From: Clostridia bacterium
Lineage (GTDB): Bacteria; Bacillota; Clostridia; Oscillospirales; Acutalibacteraceae
DNA: 64,000 nt
Reading direction: 5' to 3'
NCBI GenBank assembly: GCA_017410195.1
Contig: JAFQRF010000023.1
Coordinates: 124,001-188,000 of the forward strand
Shown piece after piece: positions 9,063 through 17,476 of the stretch. Below the pieces are notes generated by a model. That model had not been told where the DNA came from. It saw only the letters and a program-made list of their open reading frames with translations, and ran no database searches. Each line of letters begins with the position of its first letter. The first letter of the stretch is position 1. A program made the translations under genes and the position numbers.

Positions 9063-11234
9063 TTATTCAACTGATTTAAGATTACTCATTGCAACCCAGG
9101 CATATTCGCCTTCATGCTTGATGCAGAGCCAATCATTGCCGTTTGCAGCTTCTTTTGTTGCATAGCCGACAACAACATCACCGTATTCAAGCTCGCCAAC
9201 GAGATCATAATCCGCTCCGGCATCACTTCTGATATTTGCGCCATCATCTGATGTTACCTTATATTTGCCGAGCGATGTATCCTCGGGAGTATCAGCAGCA
9301 TTTGTTGATTCCTGCTCAATAACATTGATGTTGACACCCTTGAAGGTTGAAACCGCATCACCGACAAGGATAACACCCCAAACGCCATCCTTACATGCGA
9401 TAAATACGCCATCCTTACCCGGCATAATGTTTGTATAGCTGAAAGGAACAACCTCTTTATTTTTGAGGTCGATAATACCCATCTTACCGTCTTTTTTAAC
9501 AGCAACAAGTCCGCCTGTTACGGGTCGGCAGTAATCGCATGATGCTGATTCTCCAAGCTGAAGGTCATTGACAGCTTCATATTCGTATTTGATGACTCTC
9601 TTGTCATCTTCCTGACTTACATAACCCCACTTATCGTCTTTTCTTGCAGCTGCATAGCCTTCGAAATAACGGTCACGTTCATCATATGATACATCTTCAA
9701 GCTTCTGAGTTGTATCGATGGTATGAGCGGAATGAGGAGTCTGAGAAACGGTGACAACACCGTCAAGAATTGAAAATTCATATGACTCATTGCCGAGCTT
9801 CACCAAGCTGTGATAGCTGTCGGTTCCGAGATAATCTCTCACGCTGTTTGTGCATCTGCCGAAACCGTCATAGTAGGGCTGAAGAATAACGTTGCCCTGA
9901 TAATCCATAAGACCGTATTTACCGGTCGTCTTTGACTTGAAATAACAACAGTTTTCGTCAAGATAAACAATTTCTTCACATTCTGCAAATCCGCCCTCTA
10001 CCCAGTTATATCCGCTTGCGGAAACAGCCTGAGCCTGAGTTGTTGCGACGGGATTTTCAGCTCCGCCGGTCGTTTTTTCAACATCGGGACTGTCAGAACC
10101 GCCGCCTGCGATTACGGCAATTATAATAATAACAACAAGAACCGCTCCGATAATTCCGAGAAGCTTGGGATTAATTTTGAATTTTGGCTTCTTTTCCGCA
10201 GGCTTTTCGGGCTTGGAGTCCGATGAAAAATTATCAAGAGTCTCATCCGAAACGGAAGGTGTTATATCCGAAACATTAAATACGGGGATATCGATTTCAT
10301 CGGCGCTTAAAGGAGCATCCTCTGCCGCCGCTTCGGTTTCAGCAACAGCTTCTTCGCCGGCAGGAGTCTTTTCGCTGTCAAGAATCTCATTAATTTTCTG
10401 CTTGAATGAAATTATATTTGACGCTTCCGTTGCAGGCTCTTCCTCAGGTTTTTCCTCCTGTGCGGGAGCTTCATTCTGAACCGGTTCTTCCGCAGCTTCG
10501 GAAACATTTTCTTCGGATGACTTATCTTCGGATATTTCTTCTTTTACGGGAGCTTCACTCTCCTGAACAGCAGGCTTTGAAGCTTCGTATGCATCAATTG
10601 CGTAAATAAAGATATCTCTTACATCTGTATTTTCTATTGAGACATCAACAGATTTGAACTGGAATATTCTTGTTAAAACGGGAAGAGATTTTGACTGACC
10701 CGATGCAGCTTCTATACCGCAAAAGGCAAGAATTTCGGCACGTGCTTTACCGAGAAGAGCATTTGCCGTGCTTTCGGAAACTCCGAGAAACTTTGCAAGA
10801 GCAGAGACGGGCATTCCGTTATTATAATGAAGTATAAGCGCAGTTCTGAGAACAGGCTTAAGAGTTGCAACCGCGTCAAGAATCTTAACACACGATTCTT
10901 TGCTTTCAAGGACATTTTCAGGAAGAAAATCAGATGATGATTCGGCTGCACCGGCTTCTGCATCGCCAAAAACAAATTTCTGGGTTTCTTTATAAACAAG
11001 CGCAACATTCTGCTTCATCCATATCTCAAAAGCTTCGGGCTTTTTGAGCTTATCGATCGAACAGAAAGCCTTTGCGTACGCCTTTTTTGTTATCTCGGCT
11101 GCCGAGCCGTCGCCGGCACAAAGCAAATCAGCAAGAAAATATGAGGCTTTTAATGTTTTTGAGTAGAGCTTCGCCATTGCATCGGTATCACCGTTACCGG
11201 CAGCGACGACATACTGAATAATATTCTCACTCAC
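9063..11234 (-). CDS. Sigma-like / transmembrane / WG-repeat / SH3 fusion protein
   Basis: 723-residue multidomain protein. The N-terminal ~180 residues resemble an ECF-type sigma factor: a helical region 2-like part, then a region 4-like helix-turn-helix (ALAKFLGVSESTANALLGKARAEI). Next comes an acidic, low-complexity linker (about residues 200-340) rich in Glu, Pro and Ala. One transmembrane helix follows (LLGIIGAVLVVIIIIAVIAG). After it are WG-type repeats (KYGLMDYQGNVILQPYYDGF, KWGYVSQEDDKR, KMGIIDLKNKEVVPFSY, VWGVILVGD) and a C-terminal bacterial SH3 domain (ANIRSDAGADYDLVG). The topology implies cytoplasmic DNA-binding-like and external sensing parts. GTG 11234 is chosen because GGAGTGG lies 8 bases upstream; a TTG at 11273 lacks such a site. 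The regulatory role is inference. Confidence 0.8.
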   Translation of the reverse strand: MSENIIQYVVAAGNGDTDAMAKLYSKTLKASYFLADLLCAGDGSAAEITKKAYAKAFCSIDKLKKPEAFEIWMKQNVALVYKETQKFVFGDAEAGAAESSSDFLPENVLESKESCVKILDAVATLKPVLRTALILHYNNGMPVSALAKFLGVSESTANALLGKARAEILAFCGIEAASGQSKSLPVLTRIFQFKSVDVSIENTDVRDIFIYAIDAYEASKPAVQESEAPVKEEISEDKSSEENVSEAAEEPVQNEAPAQEEKPEEEPATEASNIISFKQKINEILDSEKTPAGEEAVAETEAAAEDAPLSADEIDIPVFNVSDITPSVSDETLDNFSSDSKPEKPAEKKPKFKINPKLLGIIGAVLVVIIIIAVIAGGGSDSPDVEKTTGGAENPVATTQAQAVSASGYNWVEGGFAECEEIVYLDENCCYFKSKTTGKYGLMDYQGNVILQPYYDGFGRCTNSVRDYLGTDSYHSLVKLGNESYEFSILDGVVTVSQTPHSAHTIDTTQKLEDVSYDERDRYFEGYAAARKDDKWGYVSQEDDKRVIKYEYEAVNDLQLGESASCDYCRPVTGGLVAVKKDGKMGIIDLKNKEVVPFSYTNIMPGKDGVFIACKDGVWGVILVGDAVSTFKGVNINVIEQESTNAADTPEDTSLGKYKVTSDDGANIRSDAGADYDLVGELEYGDVVVGYATKEAANGNDWLCIKHEGEYAWVAMSNLKSVE

Positions 11235-11301
11235 TTGTGTTTCCACTCCAATCACGTTTATATTTTTAAGCAATAATTAACCTATTATTACAGTTATATT
11301 G

Positions 11302-11330
11302 ATTTTATACCACATTTGGTGATTTGTCAA
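11302..11330 (-). promoter_or_regulatory. Strong SigA-type promoter of the sigma/WG gene
   Basis: Minus strand TTGACA (11325-11330) and TAAAAT (11302-11307) with a 17-base spacer, about 68 bases before the chosen GTG start. Confidence 0.7.
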
Positions 11331-11361
11331 GAAAAATAACCAATATTATGTCAACATATTG

Positions 11362-11397
11362 TAATAAAAAATCACAGAGGACAGAAGCCTCTGTGAT
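11362..11397 (-). terminator. Intrinsic terminator of the FtsW/RodA-type gene
   Basis: ATCACAGAGG and CCTCTGTGAT form a 10-base stem, followed on the minus strand by a T-rich run (A-run at 11362-11370). It lies 10 bases after the stop codon. Confidence 0.85.
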
Positions 11398-11406
11398 TAA
11401 CCGTAT

Positions 11407-12570
11407 TTACGTTTCCGAGAAAGGAGTACTGATATTCGTCAGCCTGAAATTAATCGGTTCACGATTGCAGTTAAATCGGTAAACACTCATTACAAGCCCG
11501 ATTGAAAAATATACGCAAAGGTTTGACGAACCTCCCGCACTCATAAACGGCAGAGTAATACCTATACTCGGAAGAAGCATAAGGCACATTCCGATGTTAA
11601 TTACAGTCTGTGCGCCAATCATAAACGCAGTCCCGAAGCAAAGAAGGCTGCCCGTGAGGTTTCTTGACATTTTTCCGACGGAAACAATTTTAAGAATTAT
11701 AAAGGCAAATACCGCAAGAAGAGCAACACACCCGATAAAGCCGAGTTCTTCGCCGACAACGGTAAAAACCATGTCACTTTCGTTAACAGGAACACCTTTT
11801 GCGGATTGAGTATAAGTTCCTTTAAAAAGACCGTCACCCCAGAACATACCTGAACCGATGGCATTAACACCTCTCTGCTGCTGATAAATGATGTTTTTAT
11901 ACACATCCTCGCTCAACGCAGAAGGAAAATAAATCGCAAGAATTCTTCTCTTATGGAAGCTTGCCAAAAACTTAGTCCAAAGCAGGGGCGCAACTGCAAT
12001 AATCAAACCTATCGCAATTGCAAAATACCTGAGTTTGACACCGGCTACATACATCATGCCGACAAACATAAGTGCAAAAATCATTGCGGAACCGAGGTCG
12101 TCGGTGATAATAATAATTACAATCGGCACAAACGCATGAAGCGCAAGAAGCAGAATATTCTTGATGCTGTTGATGTTATCTTTGACTGCGTTCAGATGCG
12201 CCGTAAACGTAACAATAAAACCTATCTTCGCAAGCTCCGACGGCTGGAAATCGAGTGAAAAACCGTCTGTTTCGATTATCGGAAGCCAACACTTCGCATC
12301 AGGTCTGTCTGTAGTACCCTCGCCGAACGGAAAAAGCAGCAAAAGAAGAAGCAGACAGACTCCGCCAACAAGCGGCCACAAACCGACAACGGCATCATAA
12401 TCAAGGAATGATATGAACAGACAGATAATAATACCGGCACTTGCGGCAATAATCATCGCAAGGCAGTCTCGGCTTATCAGCTCCCCTGCCTCTATAGCTT
12501 CATTTCTTGTTGCGCTGTAAACCATCAATGCACCGAACGCCGACGTCAGTATGCAAAGAAGATAAAGCAA
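11407..12570 (-). CDS. FtsW/RodA/SpoVE-family peptidoglycan glycosyltransferase (start uncertain)
   Basis: About 387 residues with 9-10 hydrophobic helices. SEDS-family features are present: an early GALMVYSATRN, a loop KCWLPI..FQPSELAKIGFIV with the family's conserved E, and a C-terminal block INIGMCLMLLPSIGITLPFMSAGGSS. These proteins polymerise lipid II at the division septum, lateral wall or spore cortex; which of the three cannot be decided. The given TTG start leaves out the conserved ETDFLL stretch, whose frame is open back to a stop at 12631-12633. The SD-like AAGGCGGTG at 12624-12632 is followed by no in-frame ATG, GTG or TTG at normal spacing. The true start may be non-canonical. 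Confidence 0.88.
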   Translation of the reverse strand: MLYLLCILTSAFGALMVYSATRNEAIEAGELISRDCLAMIIAASAGIIICLFISFLDYDAVVGLWPLVGGVCLLLLLLLFPFGEGTTDRPDAKCWLPIIETDGFSLDFQPSELAKIGFIVTFTAHLNAVKDNINSIKNILLLALHAFVPIVIIIITDDLGSAMIFALMFVGMMYVAGVKLRYFAIAIGLIIAVAPLLWTKFLASFHKRRILAIYFPSALSEDVYKNIIYQQQRGVNAIGSGMFWGDGLFKGTYTQSAKGVPVNESDMVFTVVGEELGFIGCVALLAVFAFIILKIVSVGKMSRNLTGSLLCFGTAFMIGAQTVINIGMCLMLLPSIGITLPFMSAGGSSNLCVYFSIGLVMSVYRFNCNREPINFRLTNISTPFSET

Positions 12571-12654
12571 AAAGTCGGTTTCTTTAAGAGCATATTTAAT
12601 TGTATTTTTCTTGCCCGTAAAATCACCGCCTTAATCCGTAAAGGATAATACCTT

Positions 12655-12678
12655 TACCCCACAGAAAACTGTGGGGTA
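12655..12678. terminator. Hairpin between ceramidase-like and FtsW-type genes
   Basis: TACCCCACAG and CTGTGGGGTA form a 10-base perfect stem with a short loop, just after the ceramidase-like gene on the minus strand. The following T-tract is poor, so it may act as a partial terminator. Confidence 0.55.
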
Positions 12679-12694
12679 TTTCAAATAAAATCAA

Positions 12695-14293
12695 TCAGTT
12701 AATCTCATCAAAAAGAGTGAGATATGTGTCTGCAACATATGCACCTGCCTTGGGGCCTGTTGAAACAATTTCTTCATTCTCGGTAAGATATGAACGCCAG
12801 TCATTTTCTGTCATCATATAACCTATTTGATCGTTTGTGATTCCGAAAACGATAAGCTTTCTGTCTGTTGCATCGGCAAAAGCAGAATAGTTCCACTCTG
12901 TTCCGTCCCATGAATCCTCAGCAGTTGTTGCACCGCCGTAAGCGATTTCGGGTGCAAGCTCACCGGGAATAATTGCAAATGCGAGGTCTGTTCCGAATTC
13001 AGCATAGCCGAGTTCAGTTGCCGCTTCATAAGCAAGACCGTTCTTAACAACCTGATTTGTAAGAAGACCGCCTCTTGCAGCAAGCTTGAAGATACTGTTA
13101 TCAACGGGAACAAAGAGTTCGGTATGTCTGATGTTAAGAATAGGTGCAACATATTCCTCTTCGGTGATGTTGCATGCATATTCGCCGAGAAGGTGACCGA
13201 AAGCTGCAATGCCTGCATAGCCTTCGTCATATTCAGCGATGATTTCGGGATCTCTGTTAAGATCTTCGGGATAATCCGTTGTGATTGCAAGCTCTGCACC
13301 AAGAATAAGCATGAAGTTCGCATTTGCATTTTCGTTGATATATTCTTCCATGAAATAGGGATAGTCGCCGGTAAGCATTGTACCTGCAGCGCCATTACCT
13401 ACGCAATGCATGGGAAGATTGCAAATCCATGTTTCCTGAGCATTTGCATCCGCAGGAACAAAACGGAGTCTGTTGAGGTTGCCGTCATAAACCTGAGGAT
13501 CGCGCTTATCTCTGATAAACTCGGAAACATCAATGTTGCCGTAATAGAGATTACCTGCCTGCATATTCTCAACGGCATCAATCATTGACTGAACGGAAAC
13601 CTTATAAAGATTTTCCATATAGTTCTTATTTTTACCGCTGGGAAGCTCAAGACCGAGAAGATTTCTCATTGATGAGGTGAAAAGAGCGCCAAGAATATCA
13701 CCGTTAAGACCGAAGGTATCAACGCAGCTGTGCTGATGGAGAGCGGAAATATTGATGCTTGTAATTTCAAGATTCTTTGAATCCGCATATTCCTGGAATT
13801 TTTCTCTTATAACTCTTACTTCGTTGTTTGCAAGACCAAAGGTATCAACAGCAGCAAAAATGCTGATGCCTCTGCCGTCGGAAATTGCAACGGTTCTGAT
13901 TTTCTGATCATCTCTTACTTCATCGGCAAGCTTCTTGGTAACAGAAAGGCTGCCGCCGACATAATGCTCTTCTTCAAGCTCTTTGCCTGTGAGGATTGAT
14001 GCATTTGCATAACCGAGCGACCACTGCGCACCCTCTGCAGGAGCATCAAGGAACTCTTCGGGAGAATGACCCTCATAGAAGTTCTCGGAAACATAATCGT
14101 CTTTTGCAACAAAGCTGCGGGGTTCAACGATAAGGTACGAGATACCGGTTACGAGAGTATCAAGAAGACCGTCTACAACACGGTAAAATCCTCTTTCAAC
14201 GTCCGAGGTTCCGTCATCTGCCGAAGCAGGAATTGCAAATGCGGTAAGGATAACCGCAAAAGCGAGAATGACTGATGTTAATTTTTTTGCCAT
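12695..14293 (-). CDS. Secreted neutral-ceramidase-like protein
   Basis: 532 residues with a Sec signal peptide (MAKKLTSVILAFAVILTAFAIPASA, cleavage after ASA). The order of conserved blocks resembles neutral/alkaline ceramidases: SLGYANASI, VAISDGRG..FAAVDTFGL, the zinc-type ALHQHSCVDTFG, MHCVGNGAAGTMLTGDYPYF, FAIIPGELAPE and ITNDQIGYMM. In that family two His, a Glu and a Tyr bind zinc; equivalents are visible. The usual nucleophile block (GDVSPN-like) reads ELAITTD here, so catalysis may differ. It is the last gene of an operon with an EIIC-like protein, 18 bases downstream of it. Substrate unknown; family similarity judged by eye. Confidence 0.7.
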   Translation of the reverse strand: MAKKLTSVILAFAVILTAFAIPASADDGTSDVERGFYRVVDGLLDTLVTGISYLIVEPRSFVAKDDYVSENFYEGHSPEEFLDAPAEGAQWSLGYANASILTGKELEEEHYVGGSLSVTKKLADEVRDDQKIRTVAISDGRGISIFAAVDTFGLANNEVRVIREKFQEYADSKNLEITSINISALHQHSCVDTFGLNGDILGALFTSSMRNLLGLELPSGKNKNYMENLYKVSVQSMIDAVENMQAGNLYYGNIDVSEFIRDKRDPQVYDGNLNRLRFVPADANAQETWICNLPMHCVGNGAAGTMLTGDYPYFMEEYINENANANFMLILGAELAITTDYPEDLNRDPEIIAEYDEGYAGIAAFGHLLGEYACNITEEEYVAPILNIRHTELFVPVDNSIFKLAARGGLLTNQVVKNGLAYEAATELGYAEFGTDLAFAIIPGELAPEIAYGGATTAEDSWDGTEWNYSAFADATDRKLIVFGITNDQIGYMMTENDWRSYLTENEEIVSTGPKAGAYVADTYLTLFDEIN

Positions 14294-14311
14294 GATTTAA
14301 TACCTCCGTTA

Positions 14312-15385
14312 TTAATCTATATCTTTAAGCTCCATGTCACCGAAGCTTATAAGTTTCTTTTTTCTCATGAATTCCGAAACCGCAAAAGAAATTATCGCAG
14401 GTGCAATAAAATGCATAGCGATTATTTCAATCAACGCAATCTTGGAATCAACTCCCGAATCAACCATCGAAGAGTATGTCATAATCGGACCGACAAGACC
14501 CGACGTTCCCATGCCTGAACCCGATGCATAGCAGGTCATTTTTAGAACTGCAGAAGAAATCGGACCGAGAATCGCACTTGAAACAATTGCCGGAATCCAT
14601 ATCTGGGGATGTCTGACTATGTTGGGCATCTGGAGCATTGAAGTTCCTATTCCCTGCGCAAGCAGACCTCCGAATTTATTTTCGCGGTAGCTTGCAACCG
14701 CAAAGCCTATCATGTTTGCGCAGCATCCGACTGCAGCCGCACCGCCGGCAATGCCCGAAAGGTTGAGAATAATTCCGATTGCCGCAGAGCTTATCGGGAG
14801 AGTAAGGCAAATACCCATAACAACCGAAACTACTATACCCATTATAACAGGCTGACGCTCCATGCCCCATGTTATTATTTCGCCTATGTATGTTGTCACC
14901 TTTGATGCGGGAGGACCGATAAGAAGCCCTGCCGCACAACCTGCAAAAATTGAAACTGCAGGAGTTATAAGAATATCAAGCTTTGTTTTTCCGCTGACAA
15001 GCTTCCCGAATATTATTGCAAAGAAAGCACCGATAAAGGCTGAAAGCGGATCGCCGGGACCCGAGTAAAGCATTCCCGAACCCGTGATAACAGCACCGGC
15101 AAGAAGCTTTGATGCAAATGCTCCCGTCATGCCTGCAACGGCAGCAGAAACTCCGGTAAGCGGTGAGGCTTTATATTTAAAAGCCATTCCGACACCGATT
15201 CCGGCACCCGTCAATGATTTTGCAACCGAAGCAACATATGTGAAATATACTCCGACAGCATCTGGAATGAAATTTCCGATTTGTTCAAGAATCGTTCCGA
15301 TTATCAGCGTTGCAAAAAGTCCGAGAGCCATACCGGAAAGTCCGTCAACAAAAATATAATTAAATATTTTCTTAACTGTTTTCAT
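14312..15385 (-). CDS. EIIC-like membrane protein (PTS_EIIC_2 type), orphan
   Basis: 357-residue, Gly/Ala-rich polytopic protein with about nine or ten hydrophobic helices. It shows the features of the PTS_EIIC_2 group found in Firmicutes (DGLSGMALGLFATLIIGT near the start; GPPASKVTTYIGE; SGSGMGTSGLVGPIMTY). No EIIA, EIIB or HPr genes are in the window, so phosphotransfer-coupled sugar transport is doubtful and the substrate is unknown. Its ATG overlaps the stop of the SGNH gene by one base (TAATG), indicating coupling. Confidence 0.78.
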   Translation of the reverse strand: MKTVKKIFNYIFVDGLSGMALGLFATLIIGTILEQIGNFIPDAVGVYFTYVASVAKSLTGAGIGVGMAFKYKASPLTGVSAAVAGMTGAFASKLLAGAVITGSGMLYSGPGDPLSAFIGAFFAIIFGKLVSGKTKLDILITPAVSIFAGCAAGLLIGPPASKVTTYIGEIITWGMERQPVIMGIVVSVVMGICLTLPISSAAIGIILNLSGIAGGAAAVGCCANMIGFAVASYRENKFGGLLAQGIGTSMLQMPNIVRHPQIWIPAIVSSAILGPISSAVLKMTCYASGSGMGTSGLVGPIMTYSSMVDSGVDSKIALIEIIAMHFIAPAIISFAVSEFMRKKKLISFGDMELKDID

Positions 15386-16014
15386 TATTTTCCGAGACCA
15401 ACTTCGTCAATTATGGTTTTGATCGCTCTTGCATAAAGTCCGCCGATATACTCCGAACCGTTGGCGTTGGGATGAACACCGTCATCCGACCAATGAAGAT
15501 TTTCCTTACCGAGGCTTGCAGATGCAAACAGACCGTCAAGAGGAATATAGAAATCGGCAAATTCCTTTGCAAGCTTTCTTATTATGTCAATTTTAGGATT
15601 AAGATCTTTTCTGAAAAACTCCTTATCGGGTGCATAAAGAAGAAACGGCTCAAGCATAAGAATCTTTGCATTTGTTTTTTCTTTAATTTCAGTAAGAATT
15701 TTTCTGTAATTATCTTCAAAAACCTTATTGCTCAACCATTTGCGGAAAGCAGCACGGTGCCATGTATCGTTAATTCCGATAAGAATTGACACGATATCGG
15801 GCTGAACTTCGATAAAATCAGGCTGCAGCCTTTTAACCAAATCCTTTGTCTGGTCACCGCTTATTCCGAGATTAATGAATTCAAAATCAATATCAGAATT
15901 ATCCTCTTTAATATATTTTGCCGCATAGAAAGGATATCCTTTGCCGAGATCATGATAATCCGAGCGATCCCTGCCCGCATCGGTTATTGAATCTCCCTGA
16001 AAAAGAATTTTCAT
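15385..16014 (-). CDS. SGNH/GDSL-family hydrolase
   Basis: 209-residue cytoplasmic-looking esterase (no signal peptide). Family blocks in order: GDSITD with the nucleophile Ser at residue 9; GISGDQT supplying the oxyanion Gly; IGINDTW with the Asn; DDGVHPN with the Asp and His of the triad. These enzymes remove acetyl or acyl groups from carbohydrates, most like rhamnogalacturonan acetylesterases. It is 11 bases downstream of the aldo/keto reductase and overlaps the EIIC-like gene. Confidence 0.88.
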   Translation of the reverse strand: MKILFQGDSITDAGRDRSDYHDLGKGYPFYAAKYIKEDNSDIDFEFINLGISGDQTKDLVKRLQPDFIEVQPDIVSILIGINDTWHRAAFRKWLSNKVFEDNYRKILTEIKEKTNAKILMLEPFLLYAPDKEFFRKDLNPKIDIIRKLAKEFADFYIPLDGLFASASLGKENLHWSDDGVHPNANGSEYIGGLYARAIKTIIDEVGLGK

Positions 16015-16025
16015 TATTGTTCACC

Positions 16026-17138
16026 TCAAAACTGGTTTTTGACTTTTCTTAATGTTTCAATAATTTCAATATGCTGAGGACATGCTTTTTCGCACTTCCC
16101 GCACTTTTGGCAAAGCGAGGCGTTTGACTCTATTTCGGGAAATATTTCCTTTACAAGCCTTCTGCCGCCAACTGCTATATTGTTGAATGCCGAAAAAACT
16201 TTCGGAATAAGAACACCTTCGGGGCAAGGCATGCAGTATTCACAGCCGGTACACGGAACAAGATTCATTTCGTCATATGTTTTCTTCGCATCGGAAAGCA
16301 TTTCAAGCTCGCTTTCCGAAAGCATACCCGGAAATGATTTATCTGCATAACCCATGTTATCATTTACCATCTGCATTGAACCCATTCCGCTCAGAAGCAT
16401 CGAAACCTCGGGTCTGTTCCAGACAAAATCAAGCGCCCATTCAACAGGTGTTTTATCCTTTAAAAGCTTTGAAGCAACATTTTCGGCAGGATTTGCAAGC
16501 TTCCCTCCGAGAAGCGGCTCCATAACAATTACGCCAAGTCCCTTTGATGCCGCATATTCAAGCCCTTCTATACCTGCCTGATAATCAACGTCAATGTAAT
16601 TAAACTGAATCTGGCAAAATTCAAAGCCGTCATAGGCATCAATTATTTTTTTGAATACCCAAAGGTCATCGTGGAACGAAAATCCGAGATGCTTTATCTT
16701 ACCTTCCGCCTTGAGTTTTTCAAGCTTCGGCATGATATCAAATTTTAAAACACGGTTTTCCCATGAATCATTATTGACTGCATGAAGAAGATAAAAATCA
16801 ATATAGTCCGTATCAAGCTTTTCAAGCTGTTCGTTGAAAATTCTTTCAACATCATCTTCGCAGTTAACGTTACCGAGCGGCAGCTTCGTTGCAAGATAAG
16901 TCAATTTTCTGTAACCGTCTTTGAGTGCATTGCCGACAAGCTTTTCGCTGTTACCTCCGTGATAAAAAAAGGCGGTGTCAAGATAGTTTATTCCGTTATC
17001 GATTGCGTAGCGAATCATTTCAATTGACTTCGCTTCATCAATCTTATCTCCGTTGCCGTCAATAACCGGAAATCTCATGCAGCCGAAGCCGAGAGCCGAA
17101 ACCTCAACTCCGGTTTTTCCCATTTCTCTGTATCTCAT
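16026..17138 (-). CDS. Aldo/keto reductase with C-terminal ferredoxin-type domain
   Basis: 370 residues. The (beta/alpha)8 aldo/keto reductase part starts with YREMGKTGVEVSALGFGCM and holds the catalytic Asp-Tyr region NYLDTAFFYHGGNSEKL (about residues 50-66). The C-terminal ~70 residues carry CTGCEYCMPCP and CQKCGKCEKACP, two 4Fe-4S-binding motifs. Such fusions in anaerobes are thought to take electrons from ferredoxin rather than NADPH only; this is inference. It is the first gene of a four-gene operon (to 12695) behind the promoter at 17173-17201. Confidence 0.9.
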   Translation of the reverse strand: MRYREMGKTGVEVSALGFGCMRFPVIDGNGDKIDEAKSIEMIRYAIDNGINYLDTAFFYHGGNSEKLVGNALKDGYRKLTYLATKLPLGNVNCEDDVERIFNEQLEKLDTDYIDFYLLHAVNNDSWENRVLKFDIMPKLEKLKAEGKIKHLGFSFHDDLWVFKKIIDAYDGFEFCQIQFNYIDVDYQAGIEGLEYAASKGLGVIVMEPLLGGKLANPAENVASKLLKDKTPVEWALDFVWNRPEVSMLLSGMGSMQMVNDNMGYADKSFPGMLSESELEMLSDAKKTYDEMNLVPCTGCEYCMPCPEGVLIPKVFSAFNNIAVGGRRLVKEIFPEIESNASLCQKCGKCEKACPQHIEIIETLRKVKNQF

Positions 17139-17172
17139 TTATTTTCTCCCTCATATTGAGATTATTTTATCA

Positions 17173-17201
17173 ATTATATCACAACATTGCGGTGTTTACA
17201 A
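17173..17201 (-). promoter_or_regulatory. SigA-type promoter of the reductase/esterase/EIIC/ceramidase operon
   Basis: Minus strand TTGTAA (17196-17201), 17-base spacer, TATAAT (17173-17178), about 35 bases before the reductase start. Confidence 0.7.
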
Positions 17202-17248
17202 GAATAAATCGTCAACTAACCGAAAAAAATATATATGAGGTGTTAATT

Positions 17249-17443
17249 ATGATTGATTTTAACGGTATGCCGCAAGGACTCGGAATGGCACTTTCGAGAA
17301 GTGAGAAAGCGATGAACACATTTTCTTCACTTAATGAAAACGAAAGAAAACGGGTTATTGACCTTTCAAAGAGTGTACGCTCAAAAGCCGAAATGAACAG
17401 ACTTGTTCATAAGCTCGAAGAAGGCAGAAATCAGTTGTTTTAA
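17249..17443 (+). CDS. Small conserved-looking protein of unknown function
   Basis: 64 residues, starting MIDFNGMPQGLGMALSRS and ending EEGRNQLF. It is charged and helical throughout (SLNENERKRVIDLSKSVRSK), with no membrane segment or metal motif. ATG 17249 is preceded by TGAGGTG at good spacing. It is followed directly by an intrinsic terminator and transcribed divergently from the reductase operon. I do not recognise the family. Good ribosome binding site, terminator and regular amino-acid use support that it is a real gene. Confidence 0.72.
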   Translation: MIDFNGMPQGLGMALSRSEKAMNTFSSLNENERKRVIDLSKSVRSKAEMNRLVHKLEEGRNQLF

Positions 17444-17447
17444 TCAG

Positions 17448-17476
17448 ACGGCGGTATTCCGCCGTTTTCATTTTTT
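17448..17476. terminator. Bidirectional terminator
   Basis: ACGGCGG / CCGCCGT stem with TATT loop between two convergent genes. It is followed by TTTTCATTTTTT on the plus strand; the minus side has only a short tract. Confidence 0.8.
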
